NCBI RefSeq assembly: GCF_901482695.1
Contig: NZ_LR590484.1
Coordinates: 2,728,001-2,792,000, forward strand
From: Sphingobacterium thalpophilum
Lineage (GTDB): Bacteria > Bacteroidota > Bacteroidia > Sphingobacteriales > Sphingobacteriaceae
DNA length: 64,000 nt
Direction: 5' to 3'
The translations under genes and the position numbers were made by a program. The stretch's first letter is position 1. Every line of letters starts with the position of its first letter. The notes below the pieces were generated by a model. It was not told the DNA's origin and ran no database searches. It worked only from the letters and a program-made list of their open reading frames with translations. Below are positions 44,732 through 54,069 of this stretch, piece by piece.

Positions 44732-45693
44732 TTTTTTATAGAGGGGCGTTTAGTGCTGTTTTGCAAGGCTACGCTCAAAGTTTCGGTCGGAACGGCATCA
44801 GCACTGGCCAGCGCCGCTATTTTGGCATTAAAACCTTCGGAGAATAGCCGGGTATAGGCGTAGATCCCCAGAAAGGGGACAGCAAGGCCCAGCACAGACA
44901 ACACTATGTTGAGTGGTGTAAAGTTGCCCAGGACTAAAGACTGAAAAGAGGCGATCCAGGTACTTGGAAATAGCCAGAGAAATTTCAGCTGCTCAATCGT
45001 CACCTGGGATTCCACGATCGTCCGGATCAAGTTAGGACCGATATAGTACGATAAAAATATAAGTAGGGAGAGTCCGATCTGTATATAACTAATGAGATCC
45101 TTGAATTTTTGGATGGGCAGGTATTTTATACTGATCAGATAAAAGCCATTGACAAACACCAATGACACAAGAGTACTTAGGATAAGCTGCAAACACAGTA
45201 GCAACACGGCGATAATCTCCCAGCTGAATAAAACATAAACCAGCAGGGGCAGAGATAGCGCGATGACCTGGTTGAATAGCTTGATCGCGATAAAGGTGAT
45301 TCTGGATAAGGTGATGGTGCGGTCATTGACGGGTTTGGGCATAATGATGTACTGATCCCGTGTGTCCAGTAGTATCGGTGAAAAATCTGAGACCAACGTG
45401 ATGCTGAGCATGCTGGTAAAACAGAGCAACATGATGGAAACAGCCAGATATCTGTCCGGAATCAGAATAATAATGGCCAAAAAAAGCAGGCCGAATATTA
45501 GATACATGATAAATTGAACGATGGATGCCGATGAGGATGAACTACCGGTATTCCGTTTCTTGAAAGTGAGCGGCTTTCTGTTTTCCAGTGTCGTTTTCGT
45601 TTTGAGTATGGCTGTAAATTGTTCGAAATTGACGCCTAAACGTTCCCAGAAGCCTCGAAATAAAAGCAGGAATGCTAAGATAAATCTTTCCAT
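44701..45693 (-). CDS. ABC transporter permease, N-terminal part (stops early after the frameshift site)
   Basis: 330 residues as read, with about seven membrane helices between residues 60 and 290 and a soluble start (FERFILAFLLLFRGFWERLG-like amphipathic segment). The last residues (LLHEFAPHR) come from reading past the A run in the wrong frame. True homologous sequence resumes in the -1 frame from 44731. It starts 3 bases after the stop of the ATPase gene, so the two form one exporter. Large two-part permeases of this kind partner with Ccm/Nat-type ATPases in Bacteroidota; the substrate is unknown. Confidence 0.78.
   Translation of the reverse strand: MERFILAFLLLFRGFWERLGVNFEQFTAILKTKTTLENRKPLTFKKRNTGSSSSSASIVQFIMYLIFGLLFLAIIILIPDRYLAVSIMLLCFTSMLSITLVSDFSPILLDTRDQYIIMPKPVNDRTITLSRITFIAIKLFNQVIALSLPLLVYVLFSWEIIAVLLLCLQLILSTLVSLVFVNGFYLISIKYLPIQKFKDLISYIQIGLSLLIFLSYYIGPNLIRTIVESQVTIEQLKFLWLFPSTWIASFQSLVLGNFTPLNIVLSVLGLAVPFLGIYAYTRLFSEGFNAKIAALASADAVPTETLSVALQNSTKRPSIKKLLHEFAPHR
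44731..44737 (-). other. Slippery heptamer A_AAA_AAA at the permease frameshift
   Basis: On the minus strand the zero frame reads ATA AAA AAA TTG, so the seven A form X_XXY_YYZ exactly. A -1 slip here leaves the frame that ends 11 codons later in TAG (44701-44703) and enters the frame of the C-terminal half. One additional A would also restore a single reading frame, so a one-base deletion or a read error in the homopolymer are the rival explanations. Confidence 0.7.
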
Positions 45694-45696
45694 GGA

Positions 45697-46473
45697 TTAT
45701 TGGATAGCAGAGATGATGTGTGAGGCATCCAGTGCGGTGCCAGTATGATGGGTTAGTTTTGAAAATATGTGTTCTAATGATTCATCCGGATTAGTTTTCA
45801 ATTCTGATATCGTGCCGTCAGCAATGATACTACCTTGGTTGATCAGCAGGATCCGGTCCGACACCTTTTCGACAACGTCCATCATATGGGAGCAGTAGAA
45901 AATGGTTTTACCCTCCTTTGCCAGCAATGCGATCAGCTCTTTCACGAAAATAACCGCATTTGCGTCCAGTCCCGACAGCGGCTCATCGAGAATAATAATC
46001 TGGGGATTATGGATAATACCGGAAATGAGCAGCACTTTCTGACGCATTCCTTTGGAGAAGGTATCCATTCTGCTGGTGGCATTGGCCTCCAGGCCAAACG
46101 CCGCCAATAATTTTGTAGAGCGATCCTGCAGGATCTTGTCATCCATACCATATAGTTTTCCTACAAAATCCAAGTACTCCATAGGAGTCAGTACATCATA
46201 CAGTTCCGCATTTTCGGGAACATATCCGAGTTGAGCTTTTATGGAGAGTGCGTTGTCTCGGATATTGATGCTATTGATCTCTACCGTACCCGAAAAATCG
46301 TCGATCAGGCCAGTTAATATTTTTACCGTCGTGGATTTTCCCGCACCATTCGGTCCGATGTAACCAATGACCTGGCCGGGGAAGATGTTCAGATTGATGC
46401 CTTTCAGAATTTCCTTATTTCCATACGATTTTTTGAGGTCGACGATACGAATGAGCGGGGACTGATTTTCCAT
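45697..46473 (-). CDS. ABC transporter ATP-binding protein
   Basis: 258 residues. Walker A GPNGAGKST at residues 40-48, Q-loop region LGYVPENAELYDVLTP, signature FSKGMRQKV (139-147), Walker B IIILDEPLSGLD (159-170) and H-loop H196. This is the exporter class with a bare ATPase and separate permease (Nat/YhaQ-like). It is the first gene of a two-gene operon with the split permease. No clear -7 box was found in the 241-base gap upstream, which it shares with the divergent susC gene. Confidence 0.92.
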   Translation of the reverse strand: MENQSPLIRIVDLKKSYGNKEILKGINLNIFPGQVIGYIGPNGAGKSTTVKILTGLIDDFSGTVEINSINIRDNALSIKAQLGYVPENAELYDVLTPMEYLDFVGKLYGMDDKILQDRSTKLLAAFGLEANATSRMDTFSKGMRQKVLLISGIIHNPQIIILDEPLSGLDANAVIFVKELIALLAKEGKTIFYCSHMMDVVEKVSDRILLINQGSIIADGTISELKTNPDESLEHIFSKLTHHTGTALDASHIISAIQ

Positions 46474-46714
46474 ATATTCAAAGCTTACACTGTAAACTTA
46501 CATAAAAATATACAGTTTGTACACGTTTTGCAGCCGAAAATGAAGGAATACTTTCCGGTTGAACCGCTTCCTAAAATCATGCGTATCGGTCGAATGTCCT
46601 TGGCAAAATCCGTATTTGAGTCAAAATCTAGTTGTATTTAGTTAATATATATGTATTTGTGACACTTATACTTTTCTAATTTAGTTCCATTGTAAACTGT
46701 TAATAAATCAAATT

Positions 46715-49660
46715 ATGAAGAGAGTCATTATGCTACTTCTATTGCTATGGGGCGTAAGCCTTACCCTCCCGGCACAGGAGAGTTTGGTTTTGAAAGGTCG
46801 TGTGACCGCTCCCACAGGTGAGGCTATTGTGGGCGCTACTTTATCACTGGAGGGGAAAAAAGAAAAGTCTTCATCAGGATCAGATGGCAGGTTCTCCCTT
46901 TCGTACAAAAAAGGAGATGTTCTCCGCGTGTCCTCTTTGGGGTATGCAGCCTATCAGATCGTTTTAAATGGACAGACGACACTTGATATCCGTTTAGAGG
47001 CATCCTCCGAAGCCTTGAATGAGGTAGTGGTTGTGGGGTATGGTACGCAGAAGAAAGGTGAGGTGACCAGTTCAATTGCAAGTGTAAAATCTGAAGATTT
47101 TACACAAGGAGCTGTCAAGGACGTTGGTCAGTTAATTCAAGGTAAGGTTGCAGGGCTGCGGATCAGTACGCCGAGCGGTGATCCCGGTGAATCAACCCAG
47201 GTCAGCCTTCGCGGGTTAAACTCCATCAATGGATCGCAAGATCCGTTGGTGATTATTGATGGTATTCCCGGCGATTTGAGTACGGTGGCTCCCGAAGACA
47301 TTGAATCTGTCGATGTCCTAAAAGATGGTTCGGCCGCAGCGATCTATGGGACGCGGGCGACGGCCGGTGTTATCTTGGTGACCACCAGGCGCAATAGAGC
47401 TACTGAAAGCCGTACAACGATAGAATATAACGGATATACCAGTTTGCAGACCTTGTTCAGGAAACCAGAGATGATGGAGGCGGCTGATTATCGTCGGCTT
47501 ATCGCTGATGGAATACCTTATCAGGATTTGGGCAGCGAAACCAATTGGGTGGATGAAGTGACTCGTAATCCGCTAAGTCACAGTCATAATATCTCCCTGT
47601 TTGGTGGAAACTCGCGTACGAATTTTACAGGATCAATCAACTATCGGAACTGGGAGGGAGTGTTCTTAAAAAGCGGCCAGGAGCGCCTGAATATCAGGAC
47701 CAATCTTAACCATGATATGTTTGACGGTAAGCTGAAGACGAATGTGCAGCTTATCAGCCGTAATAGTAAAAGCAATAATGGGGGATCATCACCATATATG
47801 TGGAGACAGGCCATTATCCGGAATCCTACAGACCGCATTTATAACGAGAATGGCAAATGGCAGGAACGCGATGCATACTTTTATGATAATCCGTTGGGCA
47901 TGATTTACGAGACCATTGACGATAATATATTTCGGGAAACTCGTTTGAGCGGATCGGTGGATTACCGGCCTATTAAGGGGCTAAGCTTAAAAATGTTGTT
48001 GTCACGTGTGCAAAATAACGATTTATCCGGAAATGCCACGAGCTTTGATCACGTAAACACGACTAAGAATAACCTAAATGGTACTGCGTCGCGCAACACA
48101 CGGTCATCGGTCCAGAACCTCATGGAGCTTACGGGCAATTATACGGCTACTTTCGACCATCACAAAGTGGATCTTTTGGGCGGGTATAGCTGGCAGGATG
48201 ATACTTTTGACCAGTTTTATGCATACAATTTTGATTTTCCGACAGATGAGTACACATATAATAAGCTGGAAGCAGGCATGGCACTTCAGCGGGGGTTGGC
48301 TGAAATGACGAGTTATAAAGAAAATCGGAAGCTTATAGGTTTTTTTGCACGCTTGTCCTACAATTACAAAGAAAAGTATATGGTATTGGCCAGTATCCGT
48401 AGGGAAGGTTCATCAACTTTCGGTGCGAATAATAAATGGGGAAGTTTTCCTGCAGTCTCCTTGGGCTGGGATATTGCGAAAGAAGATTTCGTGAAGGATA
48501 TTACGGCCCTCAATCAATTGAAATTAAGAGCAGGATTTGGGGTTACAGGTACTATCGCGTCGGCTTCCTATATGTCTCAGACGAGTTATAACTTTGAGCG
48601 GGGACAAGGCGCGTATATCAATGGACGATGGGTACCGGGTTTTGTTCCCACGCGTAACTTCAATCCAGATTTGCGCTGGGAGAGAAAAAATGAATACAAT
48701 GTAGGGCTGGACTTCAGTCTTTTCGATAATCGTATTTATGGATCGTTTGATTATTATACTCGTCAGGTAAAAGACTTGTTATATCAGTTTAACGTGCCAT
48801 CACCGCCCTATCTGTACCCGAGTATGATGCTAAATGCCGGCGAGATGAGCAATAGGGGTTTTGAGGCATTGGTGAATGTAGATGCAGTGCGTAAAGGAAG
48901 TTTTAAATGGAAGACCGGAGTCACGATAGCTACAAACAAAAATAAGCTGGTCAATCTCTCTAACAAACAATTTGACGTTACTGTTCCTTTTTTTGAGGCC
49001 GGATATACTGGTGAACCTATACAGATGTCCACTCACCGGGTAGAAGTAGGACGGCCCGTTGGCGATTTTTATGTCTGGAAAACGGTTGGCGTAGATGACA
49101 ATGGTAAGTGGCTTGTTGAAAACCAAGAAGGGAAAACTATTCCTATTAGCGAAGCGACCTTAGATGATCGGCAGTATTATGGAAATGGTATACCGGATGT
49201 AAATGTCGGCTGGAATAATAATTTTACGTATAAACAGATCGATTTTAGTTTCAGCTTCCGTGGTGCATTCGGTCATCAGGTTCTTAATATGTCACGGATG
49301 TATTACGAAAACCCAATAAATAAGGCATACAATGCGCTCAAAACGGCTTATGATCCTGTATACGGCAAGACATTGGCAAATGACCTCGTTTACGTGTCGC
49401 ATTATATCGAGGATGCAGATTTTATGAAGCTGGACAATGTGACCTTGGGCTATACTTTTAAACCAAAAGCTATAAAAGGGATTCAGAAATTTCGTGTATA
49501 TGCCTCAGGACTCAATTTATTGACCATCACCGGCTATAAAGGCTTAGATCCGGAAGCTACGAGTTACCGGGGTGACTTTACTTTCGCGCCGGGGATCGAA
49601 CATAGGGACCGTTACCCTACTACCCGTACATTCACATTGGGTCTAAATGTTACATTTTAA
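46715..49660 (+). CDS. SusC/RagA-family TonB-linked outer-membrane transporter (second locus)
   Basis: 981 residues. Signal peptide (about 1-20, ending LPAQ), a CarboxypepD_reg-like domain (about 26-92, GRVTAPTGEAIVGATLSLEG), TonB-box region EALNEVVVVGYGTQKKG (about 95-111), a plug (VSLRGLNSINGSQDPLVIID; DVLKDGSAAAIYGTRATAG) and a barrel ending FTLGLNVTF. It imports nutrients with the SusD protein 11 nt downstream. With no regulator or enzymes alongside, the cargo is unknown. The 241-base upstream gap has no full TAnnTTTG box and no copy of the repeat seen at 14456. Confidence 0.94.
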   Translation: MKRVIMLLLLLWGVSLTLPAQESLVLKGRVTAPTGEAIVGATLSLEGKKEKSSSGSDGRFSLSYKKGDVLRVSSLGYAAYQIVLNGQTTLDIRLEASSEALNEVVVVGYGTQKKGEVTSSIASVKSEDFTQGAVKDVGQLIQGKVAGLRISTPSGDPGESTQVSLRGLNSINGSQDPLVIIDGIPGDLSTVAPEDIESVDVLKDGSAAAIYGTRATAGVILVTTRRNRATESRTTIEYNGYTSLQTLFRKPEMMEAADYRRLIADGIPYQDLGSETNWVDEVTRNPLSHSHNISLFGGNSRTNFTGSINYRNWEGVFLKSGQERLNIRTNLNHDMFDGKLKTNVQLISRNSKSNNGGSSPYMWRQAIIRNPTDRIYNENGKWQERDAYFYDNPLGMIYETIDDNIFRETRLSGSVDYRPIKGLSLKMLLSRVQNNDLSGNATSFDHVNTTKNNLNGTASRNTRSSVQNLMELTGNYTATFDHHKVDLLGGYSWQDDTFDQFYAYNFDFPTDEYTYNKLEAGMALQRGLAEMTSYKENRKLIGFFARLSYNYKEKYMVLASIRREGSSTFGANNKWGSFPAVSLGWDIAKEDFVKDITALNQLKLRAGFGVTGTIASASYMSQTSYNFERGQGAYINGRWVPGFVPTRNFNPDLRWERKNEYNVGLDFSLFDNRIYGSFDYYTRQVKDLLYQFNVPSPPYLYPSMMLNAGEMSNRGFEALVNVDAVRKGSFKWKTGVTIATNKNKLVNLSNKQFDVTVPFFEAGYTGEPIQMSTHRVEVGRPVGDFYVWKTVGVDDNGKWLVENQEGKTIPISEATLDDRQYYGNGIPDVNVGWNNNFTYKQIDFSFSFRGAFGHQVLNMSRMYYENPINKAYNALKTAYDPVYGKTLANDLVYVSHYIEDADFMKLDNVTLGYTFKPKAIKGIQKFRVYASGLNLLTITGYKGLDPEATSYRGDFTFAPGIEHRDRYPTTRTFTLGLNVTF

Positions 49661-49671
49661 AAACGTTTATC

Positions 49672-51288
49672 ATGATAAGAGGATATAAATTTATATATAA
49701 CGCATTGTTGTGTGGTGTGGGAGTGTTGGGACTTTTGTCTATCCATTCGTGTACCAAGTTGGATGAAGAGGTGTTTTCAGAGGTATTGGAGAAAGACTTT
49801 AAGCCTTCTGAACGTGATCTTCCGTTTATTGTGTCTCCTGTTTATGCATCTTTCCGGTCGTTGATGTTTGGGTGGCAGGGATATTTTGACCTGCAGGAGG
49901 AATCAGCAGACCATATTATTACACCGGTGCGTCCCAATGGCTGGGATGATGGAGGCACATACAGACGTATGCACCAACATACTTGGAATGCTGTCCAATG
50001 GCAGCCCTATAATACATGGCAGCAGGCGTATTCGAGCATTACGAAAGCTAATATGGTGATTATGCAGATAGAAGAAAAATCACTTCCTCTGCCTGATGAC
50101 GTCGGCAAAGCTGCAATAGCCGAGTTGCGGGCCGCTCGAGCTCTAGCTTATTATTTATTGCTGGATAATCATGGCAATGTCCCGATTGTAACGGACTATA
50201 GAGATGTTGCATTACCGAAGCAAAAAACAAGGAAAGAGGTATATGATTTTGTTGTGAAAGAACTCGACGAAATTATTCCATTGCTTTCACATGACGTAGC
50301 ACCAATGTATGGACGGATGAATGTCTGGGCCGCGAAAACATTGCTCGCCAAGATATATCTAAACGCAGAAGTGTATACAGGGATAGCACAATGGAATAAG
50401 GTGATAACCCTAACGGATGACATTATCAAGTCAAATGCTTTCCGTCTCGATAATGAATATAAAAACATCTTTTCGGCTGTAAATGAGAGTTCGCCCGAAA
50501 TCATTTTCGCAGTGCCCTATGACGAAGTTTACGGCCATGGAAATCAATTGCATATGAAGACGCTGTCGCCCTTGAGTCGCCTGGTATATAGTATGTCTGC
50601 TGGACCTTGGGGCGGCAACTGTGCAGTACCACAGTTTATTGATACCTATGATCCCGACGATCAACGTCTTTATGACAGCTGGATACAAGGGCGGCAGTAC
50701 AATGCCACAACTGGAGCGGAGGTAATTAACTATGTTAAACAGGTGCCGGGAATTGGCGGTGATGGTACTATTGCAGCTGATAATGCTGGATTTAGAATTG
50801 GGAAATATGCGATAAAAAAAGGTGCCACCAGCAATTTGGATAATGATTATCCGATGTTTCGATATGCGGATGTGCTGATGATGAAAGCCGAGGCTCTGTT
50901 GCGAATAGGGAGGGAGGACGAAGCTGCGTTGTTGGTTTCTGAAGTAAGGACGCGTTCTTTTAAATCAACACCAGAGAAGGCTACCGTGCGTGGAAGCGAT
51001 CTGTTAAAAGGTAGTACTTACAATTACGGATGGCAGGAAAAGGACGGAACTGTCAAAGGCGAAGATGGTGGGGCAGACATTAAATTCGGACGTTTTTTAG
51101 ATGAACTTGGATGGGAATTTGCGGCCGAAGCACGTAGGCGTCAAGACATTATACGTTTTGGTGTTTTCCAAAAAAAATCATGGTTTAACCATCGTCCACA
51201 TGAGAATGCACAGTCACGAACACTATTTCCTATTCCAAATGACGAAAGAAATAAAAATCCGAACCTGAAGCAAAATCCCGGCTATTGA
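49672..51288 (+). CDS. SusD/RagB-family nutrient-binding lipoprotein (second locus)
   Basis: 538 residues. Lipoprotein signal ending LSIHSC (Cys at about residue 27), then TKLDEEVFSEV. Helical core with AELRAARALAYYLLLDNHGNVPIV and a C-terminal DELGWEFAAEARRRQDIIRFGVF and PIPNDERNKNPNLKQNPGY, both SusD hallmarks. It is the partner of the SusC-like transporter just upstream and the last gene of this pair. Confidence 0.94.
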   Translation: MIRGYKFIYNALLCGVGVLGLLSIHSCTKLDEEVFSEVLEKDFKPSERDLPFIVSPVYASFRSLMFGWQGYFDLQEESADHIITPVRPNGWDDGGTYRRMHQHTWNAVQWQPYNTWQQAYSSITKANMVIMQIEEKSLPLPDDVGKAAIAELRAARALAYYLLLDNHGNVPIVTDYRDVALPKQKTRKEVYDFVVKELDEIIPLLSHDVAPMYGRMNVWAAKTLLAKIYLNAEVYTGIAQWNKVITLTDDIIKSNAFRLDNEYKNIFSAVNESSPEIIFAVPYDEVYGHGNQLHMKTLSPLSRLVYSMSAGPWGGNCAVPQFIDTYDPDDQRLYDSWIQGRQYNATTGAEVINYVKQVPGIGGDGTIAADNAGFRIGKYAIKKGATSNLDNDYPMFRYADVLMMKAEALLRIGREDEAALLVSEVRTRSFKSTPEKATVRGSDLLKGSTYNYGWQEKDGTVKGEDGGADIKFGRFLDELGWEFAAEARRRQDIIRFGVFQKKSWFNHRPHENAQSRTLFPIPNDERNKNPNLKQNPGY

Positions 51289-51371
51289 TGTATGCGTTAA
51301 ACCGATAATTAGTCTGGATGTTTCCTATGTTTTTTTGAAGGATATAGGAAACTTTATCCTATACAAAGCAA

Positions 51372-51389
51372 AGGAGCCCTCGGGCTCCT
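51372..51389 (-). terminator. Hairpin downstream of the acidic-protein gene
   Basis: AGGAGCCC/GGGCTCCT palindrome. On the minus strand it is followed by TTTGCTTTG, 25 nt past the stop of the acidic protein. It could also stop transcripts from the SusD gene, though no T run follows on the plus strand. Confidence 0.5.
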
Positions 51390-51414
51390 CATGCTAGTGT
51401 TATATTTTGGAAAA

Positions 51415-51804
51415 CTACCTGTCGTTTTTAGGATATCCTTCTTCATCAAGGTCATCCCGTAAATCTTCCTCGTTCTCCGCCAGTTTTTTGTCGAGTGGAG
51501 ATAAGCGCTCGTGACTAAAGGATGCGATTCGCATATGCGATTCACTGAGCTCGTCTTCTTTAAGCTCTTCCGGGTCAGCATACTCGTCGCCAACAAAGGG
51601 ATTCGAATCGTCATAAGTAGAATCATCGTCTACAGCGCCTTCGGAAAGGGTGTCGTAATTTGCAGGATGGTCATAGTCGGGATCATCGCCGTCGACATCC
51701 ATTTCGTAACTATCTTCTTCCTCGTTATAAGCGAGATTCTGCTCCATATCCGGATAATCCTCTTCGACTTTTCCGTTGTTTTTTTTATCTTCTGTCTTCG
51801 CCAT
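51415..51804 (-). CDS. Small, highly acidic hypothetical protein
   Basis: 129 residues, not recognised. Dominated by Asp, Glu, Ser, Asn and Tyr (e.g. YEMDVDGDDPDYDHPANYD, about residues 33-51) with almost no hydrophobic core, so probably disordered. No signal peptide or membrane helix. The coding call rests on a long open frame, an ATG start, a downstream hairpin and codon use that keeps the acidic pattern throughout. A nucleic-acid mimic or charged chaperone-like role would be guesswork. Confidence 0.65.
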   Translation of the reverse strand: MAKTEDKKNNGKVEEDYPDMEQNLAYNEEEDSYEMDVDGDDPDYDHPANYDTLSEGAVDDDSTYDDSNPFVGDEYADPEELKEDELSESHMRIASFSHERLSPLDKKLAENEEDLRDDLDEEGYPKNDR

Positions 51805-51933
51805 GGTCTTTCAATTTTACCTCTGTCAATAAAACAGATGGTATTGAAAAAAAGTTTTGCATACAACATAAAAATCAGGATACTAAAAACAAAGCACCAG
51901 GATTTTTGTTTTAACCATAAAATCTTGGCCATT

Positions 51934-52194
51934 ATGATTTTCAAGCGTCTAAATTATCAAACTTTACAAAGCCTACATCTTCAGGGATATAATATCCTAT
52001 TGACCATTGGTAGTGCTACAGATGAGAATCCGATTTATTTACCCCTGAAATTGGAGTCCTTCACCAATATTAATGAAGCTTTCGTCCGTGCAGAAGATAG
52101 TAAGTTAAAAGGCCACAAAATTCTTGTGCTGGAAGAAGCTATCCGACGATCCTTAAACAATGATATCAATGGGGTGGTGCAGCTCGAACATTAA
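51934..52194 (+). CDS. Small conserved-looking hypothetical protein
   Basis: 86 residues from ATG 51934, not recognised. Starts MIFKRLNYQTLQSLHLQGYN and reads like a small soluble alpha/beta protein, with YLPLKLESFTNINEAF and a C-terminal helix (LVLEEAIRRSLNN). The open frame extends far upstream to 51511, but that part lies antisense to the acidic-protein gene and looks like noise. It ends 10 nt from the stop of the converging AraC gene. Confidence 0.55.
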   Translation: MIFKRLNYQTLQSLHLQGYNILLTIGSATDENPIYLPLKLESFTNINEAFVRAEDSKLKGHKILVLEEAIRRSLNNDINGVVQLEH

Positions 52195-52204
52195 GGATAT
52201 TTGT

Positions 52205-53029
52205 TTAGCCCGTATTTCGTGATCTTCTGTAAACACTGGGAGTCATATGCCTTTTTTTCTTATAAAAGTTAGTTAGGTGACTTTCATCGTTGAAACCCAG
52301 TTCATCGACAATCTGCCTCATCGTGTATCGCGGTGATGCCAGCCGTTCTTCGATAAGCTGGATCCGCATCTCATCAATATAGCACTTGTAGCTCTTTAGG
52401 TATTTTTTCTTGAAAAAAGCGCCAAAATAATTCGCGGAGATCTGAAATTGCCCAGCGATTTGTTTAATCTGCAAGCGATCCGGAAAGTAAATGTTATGTT
52501 GTATATAGGTCTCGATTTCCTGTGATAGCCCATAGGATTGGTGAACTGGAAGCTCGAGATCTTTCAATATACCTTCTATTAAGGCAAATAAGGACATGAT
52601 CTGGTGGAAGATAAACGTAGAAGTCCTGTTATTTTCATGAGCGGATTGCTGGAAGATCAAGGCCAGTACTTTTTCGACCAATTTTCGATTTTCCTTTTTT
52701 AGGGAAAGACTTTTATTCAACAACGTCGTTGAACGGAAGATCTCTGGAGGTGTGTGAGATAAGCAGAAATTTTGTTGTACGTGGTGTAAATCCCTAAAAT
52801 AGCATGCAGAGAAGTATAAAATGAATACGACAGTATCTTTTTTGGTTTCCAGCCCCAGTGAATTAGTGCTGAGGAAAAGAAGGTTTTGCTCCGTGAATTT
52901 TAGCCCGTGGGCTTTTGCTTCCAGGGCACCTTTGGAAATATAGGCCAGCGCAAAGTCAAACCCCTGCTCGCTGAGATTTACTTTTTGCTTGTGTTTGATT
53001 CTTTCGGCGCGGAAGGAGGTGTTCATCAT
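52205..53029 (-). CDS. AraC-family transcriptional regulator
   Basis: 274 residues. An N-terminal cupin-like sensing region (about 10-150, QGFDFALAYISKGALEAKAHG; LLFLSTNSLGLE) is joined to a C-terminal two-HTH AraC domain (about 170-272) with IKQIAGQFQISANYFGAFFKKKY, then MRQIVDELGFNDESHLTNFYKKKRHMTPSVYRR. Its ATG follows the stop of the SDR gene with no gap, so it is the second gene of that operon and may control it. The ligand is not evident. Confidence 0.88.
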   Translation of the reverse strand: MMNTSFRAERIKHKQKVNLSEQGFDFALAYISKGALEAKAHGLKFTEQNLLFLSTNSLGLETKKDTVVFILYFSACYFRDLHHVQQNFCLSHTPPEIFRSTTLLNKSLSLKKENRKLVEKVLALIFQQSAHENNRTSTFIFHQIMSLFALIEGILKDLELPVHQSYGLSQEIETYIQHNIYFPDRLQIKQIAGQFQISANYFGAFFKKKYLKSYKCYIDEMRIQLIEERLASPRYTMRQIVDELGFNDESHLTNFYKKKRHMTPSVYRRSRNTG

Positions 53030-53899
53030 TTAGGTGCTTTTTGCATTTCTGGTCATTTTCTCGATATCATCCCATTGTGCTTCGGGAATGATATCCAGCC
53101 CGTTAAATTCCCCGGCACCTTTTAACCATTCGCCCCCGTCGATTGTGATGACTTCCCCATTGATATAGCTCGAATAATCCGAAACGAGGTAAGCGGAAAG
53201 ATCTGCGAGTTCCTCCAGTTTGCCCAAGCGCCCCAGTGGAATGCGTTTGGCCGGCGATAGTAGCTCGCTCAGCTCGCCGGGCAGTAGGCGTTCCATAGCT
53301 CCAGAGGTCTGGAATGGGCCTGGCGCAATGGCGTTTAAACGAATCCCTTTCTTGCCCCATTCAACAGCGAGAGAGCGGGTCATGGCGAGCACTCCAGCTT
53401 TGGCCGTAGCCGATGGGACTACGTATGCCGAACCTGTCCATGCATAAGTCGTCACTATATTGAGTATGCTTTTGTTCTGCTCTTTGTTTTGGATCCAACG
53501 TTTGCCAAGGGCGAGGGTATAGTTGATGCTCCCCTGGAGTACGATTCCGATTACGGATTCAAAAGCACGGTGGCTCAACCGTTCGGTAGGGGATATAAAA
53601 TTTCCTGCGGCATTATTAATTAAGACATCGATGCCGCCCAACTGCTCATAACCATAGGATACGACGCGTTCGACATCTTCATAGTTACGCACATCGCCTG
53701 CGATGGCCAGACAGCTGGCCTGATGCTTGGCAGCCAATTCTTCTGCGGTGTGTTGGATGACTTCGTCTTTACGGCTCGTGATCAGACAGGAAGCTCCCAA
53801 TTCCAAAAAATAGTTGGTCATCGCTTTTCCGAGCCCTGTACCTCCGCCGGTAATTAATATGCGTTTTCCTTTTAATGCATTGTCTTTTAGCATGCCCAT
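53030..53899 (-). CDS. SDR-family oxidoreductase, 2,4-dienoyl-CoA reductase-like
   Basis: 289 residues. Rossmann motif TGGGTGLG (residues 17-24) and INNAAGNFISPTERLS (about 95-110), a sequence distinctive of 2,4-dienoyl-CoA reductases that help beta-oxidise unsaturated fatty acids with NADPH. The usual YxxxK is replaced by SATAK in VVPSATAKAGVLAMTRSLAVEWG: Lys stays, Tyr is absent, as in dienoyl-CoA reductases. APGPFQTSG and INGEVITIDGGEW complete the fold. An enoyl-ACP or other acyl reductase is possible. It is cotranscribed with the AraC gene. Confidence 0.82.
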   Translation of the reverse strand: MGMLKDNALKGKRILITGGGTGLGKAMTNYFLELGASCLITSRKDEVIQHTAEELAAKHQASCLAIAGDVRNYEDVERVVSYGYEQLGGIDVLINNAAGNFISPTERLSHRAFESVIGIVLQGSINYTLALGKRWIQNKEQNKSILNIVTTYAWTGSAYVVPSATAKAGVLAMTRSLAVEWGKKGIRLNAIAPGPFQTSGAMERLLPGELSELLSPAKRIPLGRLGKLEELADLSAYLVSDYSSYINGEVITIDGGEWLKGAGEFNGLDIIPEAQWDDIEKMTRNAKST

Positions 53900-54009
53900 A
53901 ATACAGCGTCGTTTTAGTATAAGATCAAGTTACACAAAATCGGATGAAAATGGAAGCTACCGTATGAAAAAGTCGACAGCGGTGAGTAGTTAATCAATTA
54001 GGTATTTTC

Positions 54010-54039
54010 AAAAAAAAACAGGGACTAAAAAGTCCCTGT
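54010..54039 (-). terminator. Intrinsic terminator of the rplM-rpsI-rpsB-tsf operon
   Basis: ACAGGGACT (54018-54026) pairs perfectly with AGTCCCTGT (54031-54039) around four bases. On the minus strand nine T follow (plus-strand A 54010-54018). It lies 30 nt after the tsf stop. Confidence 0.93.
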
Positions 54040-54069
54040 CATCTATCCTATAGCGAATTTTCAATGGGC

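Noticed and set aside
46491..46700. TGTAAACT words upstream of the second susC as an operator
   Set aside because: Only two short copies about 200 bp apart in AT-rich DNA; not better than chance.
51343..51363. TATAGGA/TCCTATA hairpin as terminator of the second susD
   Set aside because: The stem is short and AT-rich and no T run follows.
51511..51933. Long upstream extension of the 86-residue gene
   Set aside because: It lies antisense to the acidic-protein gene; coding quality appears only after the ATG at 51934.
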